A DNA stretch of 12,437 bases from JANFXS01 sp022791155 (GCA_949743895.1 CATJUX010000019.1:1-12437), one strand, 5' to 3'. Positions 1-6,036 are shown, numbered from the stretch's first letter. Notes: generated by a model from the sequence alone, not told the origin. Translations and numbers: made by a program.

Positions 1-35
1 CCATGCACAGGGGAGTTATTTTGAGAAACCGCTGA
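1..35 (+). CDS. 3' end of an upstream prophage gene (partial)
   Basis: The third frame is open from the left edge and stops at TGA 33-35, which overlaps the ATG of the next gene as TGATG. Only about ten C-terminal residues are visible, so no family can be named. The next gene's own frame is also open back to the edge, so the two frames cannot be separated with certainty. By position this would be a tail or baseplate gene of the prophage. Confidence 0.3.
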   Translation, partial: MHRGVILRNR

Positions 36-247
36 TGAGCCAGAGAGGAATATATCAGTATAAATTTGAAAATGGAAATGTGCGGGAGAAAACGGAAGCA
101 GAGATTGAGGCGGAGACGTCAGCGCTTCCGAAACCACAGCCAACGGAAATGGAGCTTTTGAAAGCACAGATTGCGGCGGTTGTGGAAAGAAATGAGTTTT
201 TGGAGGACTGCTTGGCAGAAATGGCAGCTGAGGTTTATAAGGGATAA
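35..247 (+). CDS. small prophage tail-region protein with acidic coiled-coil segment
   Basis: This encodes a hydrophilic 70-aa protein with no signal peptide or membrane segment. The N-terminus (residues 5-17, around IYQYKFENGNV) looks like a short beta unit. The Pro-rich stretch at about 31-37 separates it from a heptad-like helix at 39-68 that could oligomerise. The start at ATG 35 is chosen because it overlaps the TGA of the upstream frame (TGATG), which allows translational coupling; the GGGGAG at 10-15 is too far away to serve alone. The same frame is open to the window edge, so a longer protein is possible. Its place just before the lysis genes matches XkdW-like small proteins of PBSX-type phages, but I do not recognise the sequence family. 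Function is unknown. Confidence 0.55.
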   Translation: MSQRGIYQYKFENGNVREKTEAEIEAETSALPKPQPTEMELLKAQIAAVVERNEFLEDCLAEMAAEVYKG

Positions 248-493
248 AATTGGCATTGGTCTGTGCTTTGTTTTGGCAGTTTTTGCTTAAAAATAAATTT
301 TGGAGGAAGCGCTCCTTTGTCACACTCAACTAAACTGGATTTTCTATGGAATTTTGATGCATTGGGACATGAATGCATGGGAGTTGCTTTCTGCATGGGT
401 GAAGATTGATTATATTTTGGAAATTGGATCCGAAAAATGGCAAAAGGCCATTTGGAGGTTCTTTTTTTGTTTCAGTGAAAGGAGGTGAGAGGT
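248..493 (+). other. non-coding gap in prophage with a small hairpin
   Basis: No convincing gene is seen. A 7-bp inverted repeat (AAATGGC 435-441, GCCATTT 447-453) precedes a T-run at 462-468, but eight bases separate them, so it is at best a weak terminator. A 62-codon frame starting with TTG at 300 has no ribosome binding site and an unlikely composition (Trp/Phe-rich). Confidence 0.4.
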
Positions 494-625
494 ATGATGG
501 CAATGTTTTTTGCACAGAGAGTTATATTGGGCAAGACAGAGTTTAAGGCTGTTCCAACGGCGCTTAAAGAGGAAGTTAGAAACATACTTAAGGACAGCGG
601 CCTTGAGGGGCTGTGCAGAGAATAA
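494..625 (+). CDS. 43-aa prophage small protein
   Basis: A strong ribosome binding site (GGAGGTGAG, 481-489) precedes ATG 494, with a second ATG at 497 in the same frame. The frame runs 43 codons to TAA 623-625. The protein has a hydrophobic, aromatic N-terminus (MFFAQRVILGK), then a Val-Pro turn at 20-21 and an amphipathic helix (LKEEVRNILKDSGLEGL) at about 24-40. This has the size and position of the tiny protein found between tail genes and the lysis cassette in PBSX-like phages (the xkdX slot), but it lacks the ITGxxY-type end of the XkdX family, so only the position is comparable. Function is unknown. It is short enough to be missed by gene finders with a length cutoff. Confidence 0.65.
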   Translation: MMAMFFAQRVILGKTEFKAVPTALKEEVRNILKDSGLEGLCRE

Positions 626-780
626 TATGATTTGTGCCGACTTTGTGCCGGCAAATGCGGTTGTATGAAACGTATGTTTTTTTGGCAATATAGAGCTGAA
701 AATTCATTAAAGCAACATGTGTTGTTTTTTGTGGAATTTGTGAATTTTTGTGCTGTTTGACATGCAGCATGGAAATGAGG

Positions 781-848
781 AAAACCGGCGAAATTTGGGG
801 TTTTATATTTATGCAATATTAAAACTAATGAAAATGTCGCCGGTTTTT
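781..848 (+). terminator. 11-bp stem with nested hairpin, probable terminator
   Basis: AAAACCGGCGA (781-791) pairs perfectly with TCGCCGGTTTT (837-847), followed by one further T. The 45-nt interior holds a second stem, GTTTTA (800-805) with TAAAAC (820-825). The A-tract/T-tract flanks make it a plausible intrinsic terminator or RNA-processing structure separating the tail genes from the lysis cassette. The long loop lowers confidence. Confidence 0.5.
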
Positions 849-886
849 GCAAAATTTTAATGCTCATGAAAGGAGAAGCGCGAACA

Positions 887-1162
887 ATGTTTAGGGGATA
901 TGCATATATTGATAGGGGTGGGACTATGCGCATTGCAGAGAAACTTCAAACTGCTGTTGATGAGGCAAAAAAAGGGACAAAAATTGTTGGCTCGGACATG
1001 CCTTATGACAATGGCTATCCCTTGATTGAGGGCGTGCCTGTTGCCGTTTGCGGAGAAGAACATGTCAAATTTCTGAATGGAGGAGAGACAACAGCGCCGG
1101 CTCTTGTCCGGCTTTACAAAATATGCCATAAAATTGGAACAAGGAACGATTTTGGAAAATAA
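887..1162 (+). CDS. 91-aa prophage hypothetical protein
   Basis: The start at ATG 887 is chosen over the in-frame ATG at 860 because AAGGAG (870-875) lies 11 nt upstream of it, while the 860 start has no ribosome binding site. The protein begins MFRGYAYIDRGGTMRIAEKL and is soluble, with a helical stretch at about 15-30 and a Gly/Val-rich middle. No signal peptide, membrane segment or catalytic motif is visible. An alternative start at the internal Met (position 926) would give a 78-aa protein. By position, between tail and lysis genes, it is a structural accessory or a moron-type gene. I do not recognise the family. Confidence 0.55.
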   Translation: MFRGYAYIDRGGTMRIAEKLQTAVDEAKKGTKIVGSDMPYDNGYPLIEGVPVAVCGEEHVKFLNGGETTAPALVRLYKICHKIGTRNDFGK

Positions 1163-1330
1163 GAAAATGAAATGACTTAAAGAAGCGAATGAAAACATTG
1201 TCATATGTTTTGTGGAAAGTTTTGATTTTGCATGGAAGCAATGCATTGACAAACAAAAATGTGAAGCGCGCAGATTTGTGAGATTTATAAGTGCGTTTAA
1301 CAAGCTTCAGTTGTTAAGGGAGGAAACGAA

Positions 1331-1588
1331 ATGGAGTGGCAGGTTATAACAGTCATTGTGACCATAGCAGGGCTGTTTTTCACTGTGGCCAAACCCATTA
1401 TAAAGCTGACAAGCACAATTTCGAAATTGGATCAGACGTGCAGCCGTTTAGACGGTCAGTTTAGCGGGTTTGAGGCAAGGAACAAAGAAAGCCACCGCCG
1501 GATTTGGGAACACAATGGAAAACAAGATGATGCCATAAACGATCATGAAAAAAGAATTACATATCTTGAAAAGGAGGGAGAGAAGTGA
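1331..1588 (+). CDS. XhlA-like phage membrane/coiled-coil protein of the lysis cassette
   Basis: This 85-aa protein has one N-terminal membrane segment (residues about 4-24, ITVIVTIAGLFFTVAKPII), then a charged helical tail (30-84) with many Arg, Lys, Glu and His residues and a heptad-like spacing. This single-span plus cytoplasmic coiled-coil layout is that of XhlA/hemolysin-type accessory proteins, which in Bacillus PBSX act with the holin XhlB to release the endolysin. A strong ribosome binding site (GGGAGG 1318-1323) sits 7 nt before ATG 1331. The stop TGA overlaps the GTG start of the holin by 4 nt, so translation is probably coupled. The family call rests on topology and position; sequence similarity to XhlA itself was not testable here. 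Confidence 0.65.
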   Translation: MEWQVITVIVTIAGLFFTVAKPIIKLTSTISKLDQTCSRLDGQFSGFEARNKESHRRIWEHNGKQDDAINDHEKRITYLEKEGEK

Positions 1589-1851
1589 AAATAAACTGGA
1601 AAGTGCGTTTTAAGAATAAGACGTGGCTTTTAGCATTCATAGGTGTTATGCTGACATTTATATATCAACTGCTGGGGCTTTTTGAAATTGTTCCGCCTGT
1701 GAGCGAGGACATGGCTGTGCATGCCGTTTCGACAATCATAAATCTGCTTGTGGCAGTTGGAGTTATAATCGATCCCACAACAGAAGGAGCAAGCGACAGC
1801 GTTCAGGCGCTGACATATAAAGAGCCAAAAAAACAAGCAGGCAAAATTTGA
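1585..1851 (+). CDS. phage holin, phi LC3 family
   Basis: This 88-aa protein forms the membrane pore that lets the endolysin reach the cell wall. It has two hydrophobic segments, at about 14-32 (LLAFIGVMLTFIYQLLGLF) and 46-62 (VSTIINLLVAVGVIID). It carries the family hallmark DPTTEGASDS at 62-71, followed by a short basic tail ending EPKKQAGK. The start is GTG 1585, placed 7 nt after AAGGAGG (1571-1577) and overlapping the stop of the upstream gene in the GTGA arrangement. Length and motif fit the phi LC3 holins found in prophages of Clostridia, Lactococcus and Listeria. It is the second gene of the lysis cassette; the amidase follows after a 211-nt gap in which I see no gene. Confidence 0.88.
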   Translation: MKINWKVRFKNKTWLLAFIGVMLTFIYQLLGLFEIVPPVSEDMAVHAVSTIINLLVAVGVIIDPTTEGASDSVQALTYKEPKKQAGKI

Positions 1852-2062
1852 ACAACTTTGAAATGTGCAATTTATATTGAAAAAATGTGTTGTGGCATTG
1901 AGGGCATTTGTGCAGTGAAATTTTATGTGGCTGACTGAAGCGCGGGGTTTAACTTTATTTAGATGAATATTGAAAAAACGCTTTGTGTTTCTGTTAAACC
2001 TGGTTATATAAATAAATTTGAATATGTCAGCGGTATATTTTATATTTTTGGGAGATGATTTT

Positions 2063-2779
2063 TTGAAGATATGTATTGATCCGGGCCACGGTGGAAAAGA
2101 TCCAGGCGCTGTAAGCGGCGGACAGGCTGAAAAAGACATTGTTTTGAAAATATCATTGACTTTGGCGAATATTTTGAAGGAAAAAGGATTGGAAGTTTTT
2201 ATGACCCGCGAGAGCGACATATATGAAAGCGTGGATATAAAAGCGTTGAAGGCGAATGTTTCAAAAAGCGATTTGTTTGTTTCGATTCACTGCAACAGTG
2301 CGGCCTCAGAGCGGGCTGAAGGAACAGAGTGCCTCATATATAGTTATGACAATAAAAATGATGCTTTGGCGGGGAACATACAGAAAAACATTGTTGATGA
2401 CATGAAAACATCAGACAGGGGGCTGAAAGTGCGGCGCGACTTGGCTGTTCTCAACAGCACAAAAATGACGGCAGTGCTTGTTGAAACAGCGTTCATTTCA
2501 AACAGCAGCGACAGAAAAAAACTGACGGAACAGCCGCATGAATTTGCAAAAGCCATAGCAAAGGGAATATTTGAATATATTAACATTGAATTTGGAGATG
2601 ATGACATGGCGGAAAAAATGTATAACAGCATGGAAGAAGTTCCAGAATGGTCAAAGGCGACAGTGCAGAAGCTGATTGACAGGGAGCTCATCAAAGGCAA
2701 TGACAAAGGCGAGCTTGAGCTCACATATTCAATGCTTAGAATGCTTGTGATAAATGACAGAGCCGGGCTATATAAATAA
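2063..2779 (+). CDS. N-acetylmuramoyl-L-alanine amidase (prophage endolysin)
   Basis: This is a zinc amidase of the Amidase_3 family, which cuts the bond between N-acetylmuramic acid and the stem peptide of peptidoglycan. TTG 2063 is chosen as the start because GGGAG (2050-2054) lies 8 nt upstream and the protein then begins directly at the catalytic fold (KICIDPGHGG). An ATG at 2018 would add an unsupported 15-residue tail. With this start the protein has 238 residues. Expected zinc ligands are His9 (DPGHGG), Glu23 and His76 (SIHCNS); the catalytic Glu is 141 (VETAF). The C-terminal 50 residues (about 188-238, with EVPEWSKATVQKLI) form a small separate domain often attached to clostridial phage amidases, and I infer that it helps wall binding. 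No signal peptide is present, consistent with release through the holin. A terminator follows directly. Confidence 0.92.
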   Translation: MKICIDPGHGGKDPGAVSGGQAEKDIVLKISLTLANILKEKGLEVFMTRESDIYESVDIKALKANVSKSDLFVSIHCNSAASERAEGTECLIYSYDNKNDALAGNIQKNIVDDMKTSDRGLKVRRDLAVLNSTKMTAVLVETAFISNSSDRKKLTEQPHEFAKAIAKGIFEYINIEFGDDDMAEKMYNSMEEVPEWSKATVQKLIDRELIKGNDKGELELTYSMLRMLVINDRAGLYK

Positions 2780-2789
2780 TATATTCGTG

Positions 2790-2829
2790 AAACCTCCTCT
2801 TGCATGTTTGTGCAGGAGGAGGTTTTTTT
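2790..2829 (+). terminator. strong intrinsic terminator after the endolysin
   Basis: A 15-bp stem (AAACCTCCTCTTGCA, 2790-2804) pairs with 2811-2825 with one G-U pair and a 6-nt loop, then a T-run to 2829. It ends the prophage late transcript and marks the last recognisable phage feature. Confidence 0.93.
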
Positions 2830-3004
2830 GTTTTGAGGAAACATGGTTGAGCGCGTGGAGCATGTGAAAAAGGAAGCAAAGGCAAGAGCGTGAATTTCGA
2901 ATTTTCTGGTTTCGTGATTTGAGGGAGCTTTTTGAGGTGTGTTTAGCAGGAATGTATATAATAGGTATATGCAGGCTGTTGATTGACATAAGTAGTGTAT
3001 ATTG

Positions 3005-3034
3005 TTGACAAAATATCACCATAAATAGTATAAT
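3005..3034 (+). promoter_or_regulatory. sigma-A promoter for the secreted caspase-like gene
   Basis: TTGACA (3005-3010) and TATAAT (3029-3034) are both perfect matches, separated by 18 nt. Transcription would begin near 3041, leaving a leader of about 135 nt before ATG 3176. A second TTGACA at 2983-2988 has no matching -10 box. No gene is visible between the phage terminator and this promoter. Confidence 0.8.
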
Positions 3035-3047
3035 GAAAATAAGAATT

Positions 3048-3075
3048 GGAGGTGAATTTGTTAACTGCTGTGTGA
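3048..3075 (+). promoter_or_regulatory. ribosome binding site with a 5-codon leader ORF
   Basis: GGAGGTG (3048-3054) is the best Shine-Dalgarno near the promoter, yet it leads only to TTG 3058 (or GTG 3052), whose frame ends at TGA 3073-3075 after 5 (or 7) codons. It could be a leader peptide or the relic of an older gene start. The sequence shows the site, not its use. Confidence 0.4.
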
Positions 3076-3175
3076 GAATCTCTTAAGTTCAAATGACGTG
3101 ATATGGAGAAAAGATTGGCTTATGGGGAAAGTCACTTTTAAAGAGCGATTGTTGTTGAAAGGAAGGTGCATAATT

Positions 3176-4414
3176 ATGAAAAAATTAAGCCTGTTATTAA
3201 CTGGTGTGTTGGCGGCGGTCAGCTCAATGCCGGCCTTTGCTTCGCAATATGAAAATGCGGAAATAACACCGAGGTATGGCAATTCGGGCTATGTGTATTA
3301 TTGCGTGGGAACAGGAACATACTCAGACGAATATATTGACACCACAACAGAGGCCGTAACTGCAAGGGATTATATTCAAAAATGGGGATATGACTGTGAT
3401 CCAGAATTCTGTGTCTATAAAAATCCTGCGGCTAAGGAAATACAGGAAGACAGATTGAACAGCCCGGTTGTGATGTTTTCTGGGCATGGAAGTGCTTCAA
3501 ATGTTGATTGCGGTGCATCTGGAATACAAACTGGAGGAAGATATTCTCCTTTTGTGGATATAGACAATTTTAATTTGGACACTGTTGAGCTTGCTTTTTT
3601 AGCGGCCTGTGAAACAGCGCCGTCTAATGGGATTGCAGCCCGGTTTGTCAAAAATGGAGCTTTATATTCAATTGGTTGGGAAAAAAGCCCGGAGTCTGCG
3701 CATATGACAACATTTGTGAAGGCCTATTTTGAGGCCATAGACAACGACAAGACATTTGCTGAGGCAGAGGAGCAAGCAAGACGAGAAGTTCTTAGAACCA
3801 CATCAGGTAATGAAAATGAGGACATTTATACTTATAAATCTTTTGGAAACAGCAATGCCACTGTGTATAAATATGCCAGAAGCACTGAACCTAAAAAATC
3901 GCTGCATGAGTTGTTTATAGATGAAGACATTGAACACTATATTGTTGAACCAGGAGAGCTGACATATGTTGACGGCTCAAATGACTTTGAGGCGGTTTGT
4001 GAATATATAAAAGAAAACATAGAGCCGGATTTTAATCCAGATGACTACAGAATCAGAGAAATTGGAGCTGGGAAGGCAGGAATTGGTTATGTCACAATGC
4101 ACTACCTTGTTGACGGGATTGAATCAGATTTCTATTATATGGTGACATATGATAAAAATGAGGTTTTTTTGATTGAGGTTTTAGGCACGGACATTAGAGA
4201 CATTCCGATTGAAATAGACAAGGATTCTATATTGACAGAAGAAGAAATTTTGCAGATGGCTATAGAAGAACTGGATACCACAGATCCAATAAATAGTTAT
4301 CATATGTATATAATGTATGATACAGCGAATAGAAAATTGCGCTACAAAATGGGGATATCGCTTGGCTCTGACGAGACAGGTTATATAGGGCGCGGATTTA
4401 CCTATATGGAGTGA
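3176..4414 (+). CDS. secreted caspase-fold (clan CD, CHAT/gingipain-like) cysteine peptidase candidate
   Basis: This 412-aa protein starts at ATG 3176, 9 nt after GGAAGG (3161-3166); an earlier in-frame GTG at 3098 lacks a ribosome site and would bury the signal peptide. Residues 1-23 are a clear signal peptide (MKK, hydrophobic core, then PAFAS), so it is exported. The core at about 95-205 shows VVMFSGHGSA with His104 and FLAACETAP with Cys145, each after a hydrophobic strand. This His-Gly/Ala-Cys arrangement is that of caspase, CHAT and gingipain folds. Residues 240-412 form a second, acidic domain with alternating beta-like strands and a final helix region, vaguely PepSY-like, that may act as an inhibitor, substrate or wall-binding part. 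It is transcribed alone, with its own promoter and terminator. Peptidase activity is inferred from the two residues only; a catalytically dead relative or toxin-like effector is possible. Confidence 0.7.
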   Translation: MKKLSLLLTGVLAAVSSMPAFASQYENAEITPRYGNSGYVYYCVGTGTYSDEYIDTTTEAVTARDYIQKWGYDCDPEFCVYKNPAAKEIQEDRLNSPVVMFSGHGSASNVDCGASGIQTGGRYSPFVDIDNFNLDTVELAFLAACETAPSNGIAARFVKNGALYSIGWEKSPESAHMTTFVKAYFEAIDNDKTFAEAEEQARREVLRTTSGNENEDIYTYKSFGNSNATVYKYARSTEPKKSLHELFIDEDIEHYIVEPGELTYVDGSNDFEAVCEYIKENIEPDFNPDDYRIREIGAGKAGIGYVTMHYLVDGIESDFYYMVTYDKNEVFLIEVLGTDIRDIPIEIDKDSILTEEEILQMAIEELDTTDPINSYHMYIMYDTANRKLRYKMGISLGSDETGYIGRGFTYME

Positions 4415-4498
4415 TGTTCAATTTTCTCTGAGCTTCAAAACTCTTTAAAACCAATAAAAAATATATAACGAGGCCAATGAACTGATGATTTGATGGCG

Positions 4499-4534
4499 AA
4501 AAAGCCCTCGCTTTTGAGAAGCGGGGGCTTTTTT
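4499..4534 (+). terminator. intrinsic terminator of the secreted peptidase gene
   Basis: A 10-bp GC-rich stem (GCCCTCGCTT 4504-4513 with AAGCGGGGGC 4519-4528, one G-U) has a 5-nt loop. It is flanked by an A-tract and by a six-T run. It lies 85 nt after the stop codon. Confidence 0.9.
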
Positions 4535-4736
4535 GATTTGGGACAGCAGTGTGTTAAGCATCAACAAACTGACAAAAACGGCCTGACGATTTCACAAAAG
4601 AGATTCCATATGTGCATTGGATATTTTATACATAAAATGGAAATTGTTTTCAGCCCGTTGGTTTATATGCAGGGCATAGTTCGTGACGCTGATCGTTGTG
4701 GTTGGCATAGCATGGTATTAACAAAAAGCAATATTG
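4535..4736. other. non-coding spacer between convergent transcripts
   Basis: About 200 nt lie between the terminators of the plus-strand peptidase gene and the minus-strand 64-aa gene. A 122-codon plus-strand frame (4490-4858) crosses both terminators and has no ribosome binding site, so it is not accepted. I see no gene, repeat or RNA signature here. Confidence 0.6.
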
Positions 4737-4777
4737 AAAAAAGCGCCCTTTTCCAAAAGAGGAGAGAGGGCGCTTTT
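4737..4777 (-). terminator. intrinsic terminator for the minus-strand 64-aa gene
   Basis: An 11-bp stem (AAAAGCGCCCT, 4739-4749, with AGGGCGCTTTT, 4767-4777) has a partly paired 17-nt loop. Read on the minus strand it ends in six U (complement of 4737-4742), so it fits as terminator for the gene ending at 4838. On the plus strand the tail is only four T. Confidence 0.8.
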
Positions 4778-4782
4778 CGGGC

Positions 4783-4804
4783 CCGCCGGCCGGGATTCCG
4801 GCGG
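4783..4804. repeat. GC-rich inverted repeat next to the terminator
   Basis: CCGCCGG (4783-4789) and CCGGCGG (4798-4804) form a 7-bp pure-GC stem with an 8-nt loop. It lies between the 64-aa gene's stop and its terminator, giving tandem hairpins in otherwise AT-rich DNA. It may stabilise the mRNA 3' end. Confidence 0.6.
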
Positions 4805-4837
4805 TTCCTTCAAACAGGAGGATTATTCTTTTGTGGC

Positions 4838-5032
4838 TCAGTTTCCTTTGCTGCTTAAAGGATTGCTTTTTCCGTCAAAAAAGACATCGTTCAAGGGAGC
4901 GGCCTGGCCGCTGTTTGTATACTGCGAAAATTGACGAATTTCTCTTGCCGGTTCATCGGTGAGATCGTTTGGGGAAAGTTTTTCACTTTCGCGAACGGCT
5001 GCCTTGTTTTCTGCGGATTTTTTTGTGTTCAT
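4838..5032 (-). CDS. 64-aa hydrophilic orphan protein
   Basis: An excellent ribosome binding site (AAAGGAGG, complement of 5041-5048) precedes ATG 5032, and a terminator follows the stop, so the gene is probably real despite its size. The protein is soluble and highly charged: Lys/Glu/Ala-rich at the N-terminus (MNTKKSAENKAAVRESEK), then an Asp/Glu/Arg segment (DLTDEPAREIRQFSQY) and a Ser/Gly/Asn-rich C-terminus ending in SSKGN. It has no Cys, signal peptide or membrane segment. Composition suggests a largely unstructured protein. It follows the VanW gene by 141 nt on the same strand and may be read through from it or have its own promoter near 5106-5134. I do not recognise the family; a spore-associated small protein is a guess from size and a CATACTA element upstream. 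Confidence 0.7.
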   Translation of the reverse strand: MNTKKSAENKAAVRESEKLSPNDLTDEPAREIRQFSQYTNSGQAAPLNDVFFDGKSNPLSSKGN

Positions 5033-5061
5033 AACAACAACCTCCTTTCGAGGTTATTATT
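5033..5061 (-). promoter_or_regulatory. hairpin enclosing the Shine-Dalgarno of the 64-aa gene
   Basis: In the minus-strand mRNA, AATAATAACCTC (5061-5050) pairs with GAGGTTGTTGTT (5044-5033) in a 12-bp stem with two G-U pairs, closed by a GAAAG loop (5049-5045). The GAGG half of the ribosome binding site is in the stem and the AAAG half is in the loop. The stem ends one base before the AUG. It could repress translation until opened. Confidence 0.6.
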
Positions 5062-5105
5062 GTCATTGGCGCGCCGGATTATCCTTCGAATAAACCGGTT
5101 AATAT

Positions 5106-5134
5106 ATAGTATGGACAAATATGCCTTTTTGACA
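5106..5134 (-). promoter_or_regulatory. possible promoter for the 64-aa gene
   Basis: On the minus strand TGTCAA (5134-5129), 17 nt, TACTAT (5111-5106) is a moderate sigma-A match. The same place holds CATACTA (5113-5107), the -10 core of sigma-F/sigma-G promoters, but no convincing forespore -35 box (GHATR) lies at the right distance. Transcription would start about 65 nt before the start codon and include the hairpin. Confidence 0.3.
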
Positions 5135-5173
5135 CTATATTTTTGTTGTTTGACAAATTTTTTGCGAGGAGAA

Positions 5174-6013
5174 TTATCCTTTGTATACGCTTGTTGCTGT
5201 GTAGTCAACAACACCGTCAACATATCTTTTGAGTGTGTAGACGCCTTTGTTTTGGGAAACTTTGACATCGATGTTGCCAATTTTTGGGTCTTCTTTGGCA
5301 AGCATTCGCACTGTCAGCGTTCCGTTTTCCATTTTGGATTCAATTCGAACGGGCACAGAAAGCTCGTTTTTGAAACAAAAATCAATTGTGCCCCATGAAG
5401 CCGTGGCGTCGCGCCCGGCAGGGAGATAGCCAACCTTCAGCGAATGGTTGCGCCTTTCTGTTATTGTCATTTTGGAATAGAGGGCCGAGTTAAACAGTGT
5501 TGATGATATTTGGCATATTCCGCCGCCTATGGAGTTGACAATTTTTCCGTTTGATATGACACCGGCGGCTTTATAATCTCTTTCAGGCGTTCTGTGGCTC
5601 AATATGACATCGTTGTATGAAAATGTGTCGCCGGGGTTTAATATGATTCCGTCAATGGAATCACTGGCCAAAAGCATGTTGAAGTTTCTGTCGGCATTGG
5701 CGGCCGACTGGCTGTAATTTGTGGAACATGATGATATTTCATATGTGAAGCCAAGGTTCTCTTTTTCTTTTAATATGCGTTCTTCTTCGGCCTTTCGGGC
5801 TTCCTCCTCAGCTTTGCGTCTTTCCTCGGCCAAACGCTTTTCTTCGGCGATTCGTGCCTTTTCGGCCTCTTCGGCAATTCTTTCTTCTTCTGTTTGTTCA
5901 AACAATATAAGCCCGTCTGTTTCATATATGTATGGATTTGGTTCCGGCGGAAGCTCTGTCTGCACACTGCTTAAAGACACTGAAACTATCAGGGCGCCTA
6001 TGATTGGGTTCAT
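5174..6013 (-). CDS. VanW-domain envelope protein with coiled coil
   Basis: ATG 6013 gives 279 aa. It lies 11 nt from GGAG (complement of 6025-6028); the earlier GTG 6022 is only 2 nt from it. Residues 4-18 are a short hydrophobic segment, a probable signal peptide or anchor, followed by Pro-rich linker. Residues 41-86 form a long charged coiled coil rich in EEERIAEEA-type repeats. The VanW domain covers about 95-225 and shows its conserved blocks: LNPGDTFSYND (125-135), SIGGGICQISSTL (161-173, Cys167), RNHS (188-191) and AGRDATASWG (199-208). A C-terminal strand-rich tail (YTLKRYVDGVVDYTATS) is common in this family. VanW is named after a gene in some vancomycin-resistance clusters, but the domain's activity is unknown and no van genes are near. 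An extracytoplasmic cell-wall role is inferred. Confidence 0.88.
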   Translation of the reverse strand: MNPIIGALIVSVSLSSVQTELPPEPNPYIYETDGLILFEQTEEERIAEEAEKARIAEEKRLAEERRKAEEEARKAEEERILKEKENLGFTYEISSCSTNYSQSAANADRNFNMLLASDSIDGIILNPGDTFSYNDVILSHRTPERDYKAAGVISNGKIVNSIGGGICQISSTLFNSALYSKMTITERRNHSLKVGYLPAGRDATASWGTIDFCFKNELSVPVRIESKMENGTLTVRMLAKEDPKIGNIDVKVSQNKGVYTLKRYVDGVVDYTATSVYKG

Positions 6014-6036
6014 ACTATGCACATCTCCTTTTTATG

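Noticed and set aside
472..933. 153-codon minus-strand ORF in the prophage
   Set aside because: It has no ribosome site, lies opposite the 43-aa gene and the terminator-like hairpin, and its protein is a low-complexity Ser/Phe/His mix.
1630..2220. 196-codon minus-strand ORF
   Set aside because: It lies antisense to the holin and endolysin and looks like a shadow of AT-rich plus-strand codons.
2344..2844. 166-codon minus-strand ORF
   Set aside because: It is antisense to the endolysin and crosses its terminator; Ser-rich shadow frame.
2983..3010. Two TTGACA copies as the start of a repeat array or CRISPR leader
   Set aside because: Only two short copies exist and only the second has a -10 box; this is promoter sequence, not an array.
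4490..4858. 122-codon plus-strand ORF
   Set aside because: It runs through two intrinsic terminators and overlaps the better supported minus-strand 64-aa gene.
4931..5398. 155-codon plus-strand ORF with hydrophobic stretches
   Set aside because: It is antisense to the 64-aa and VanW genes and has no ribosome site; the Phe/Cys richness is that of reverse-strand codons.
5174..6013. Vancomycin-resistance cluster suggested by VanW
   Set aside because: No vanHAX, ligase or two-component genes are near; VanW domains are widespread in Clostridia without resistance.
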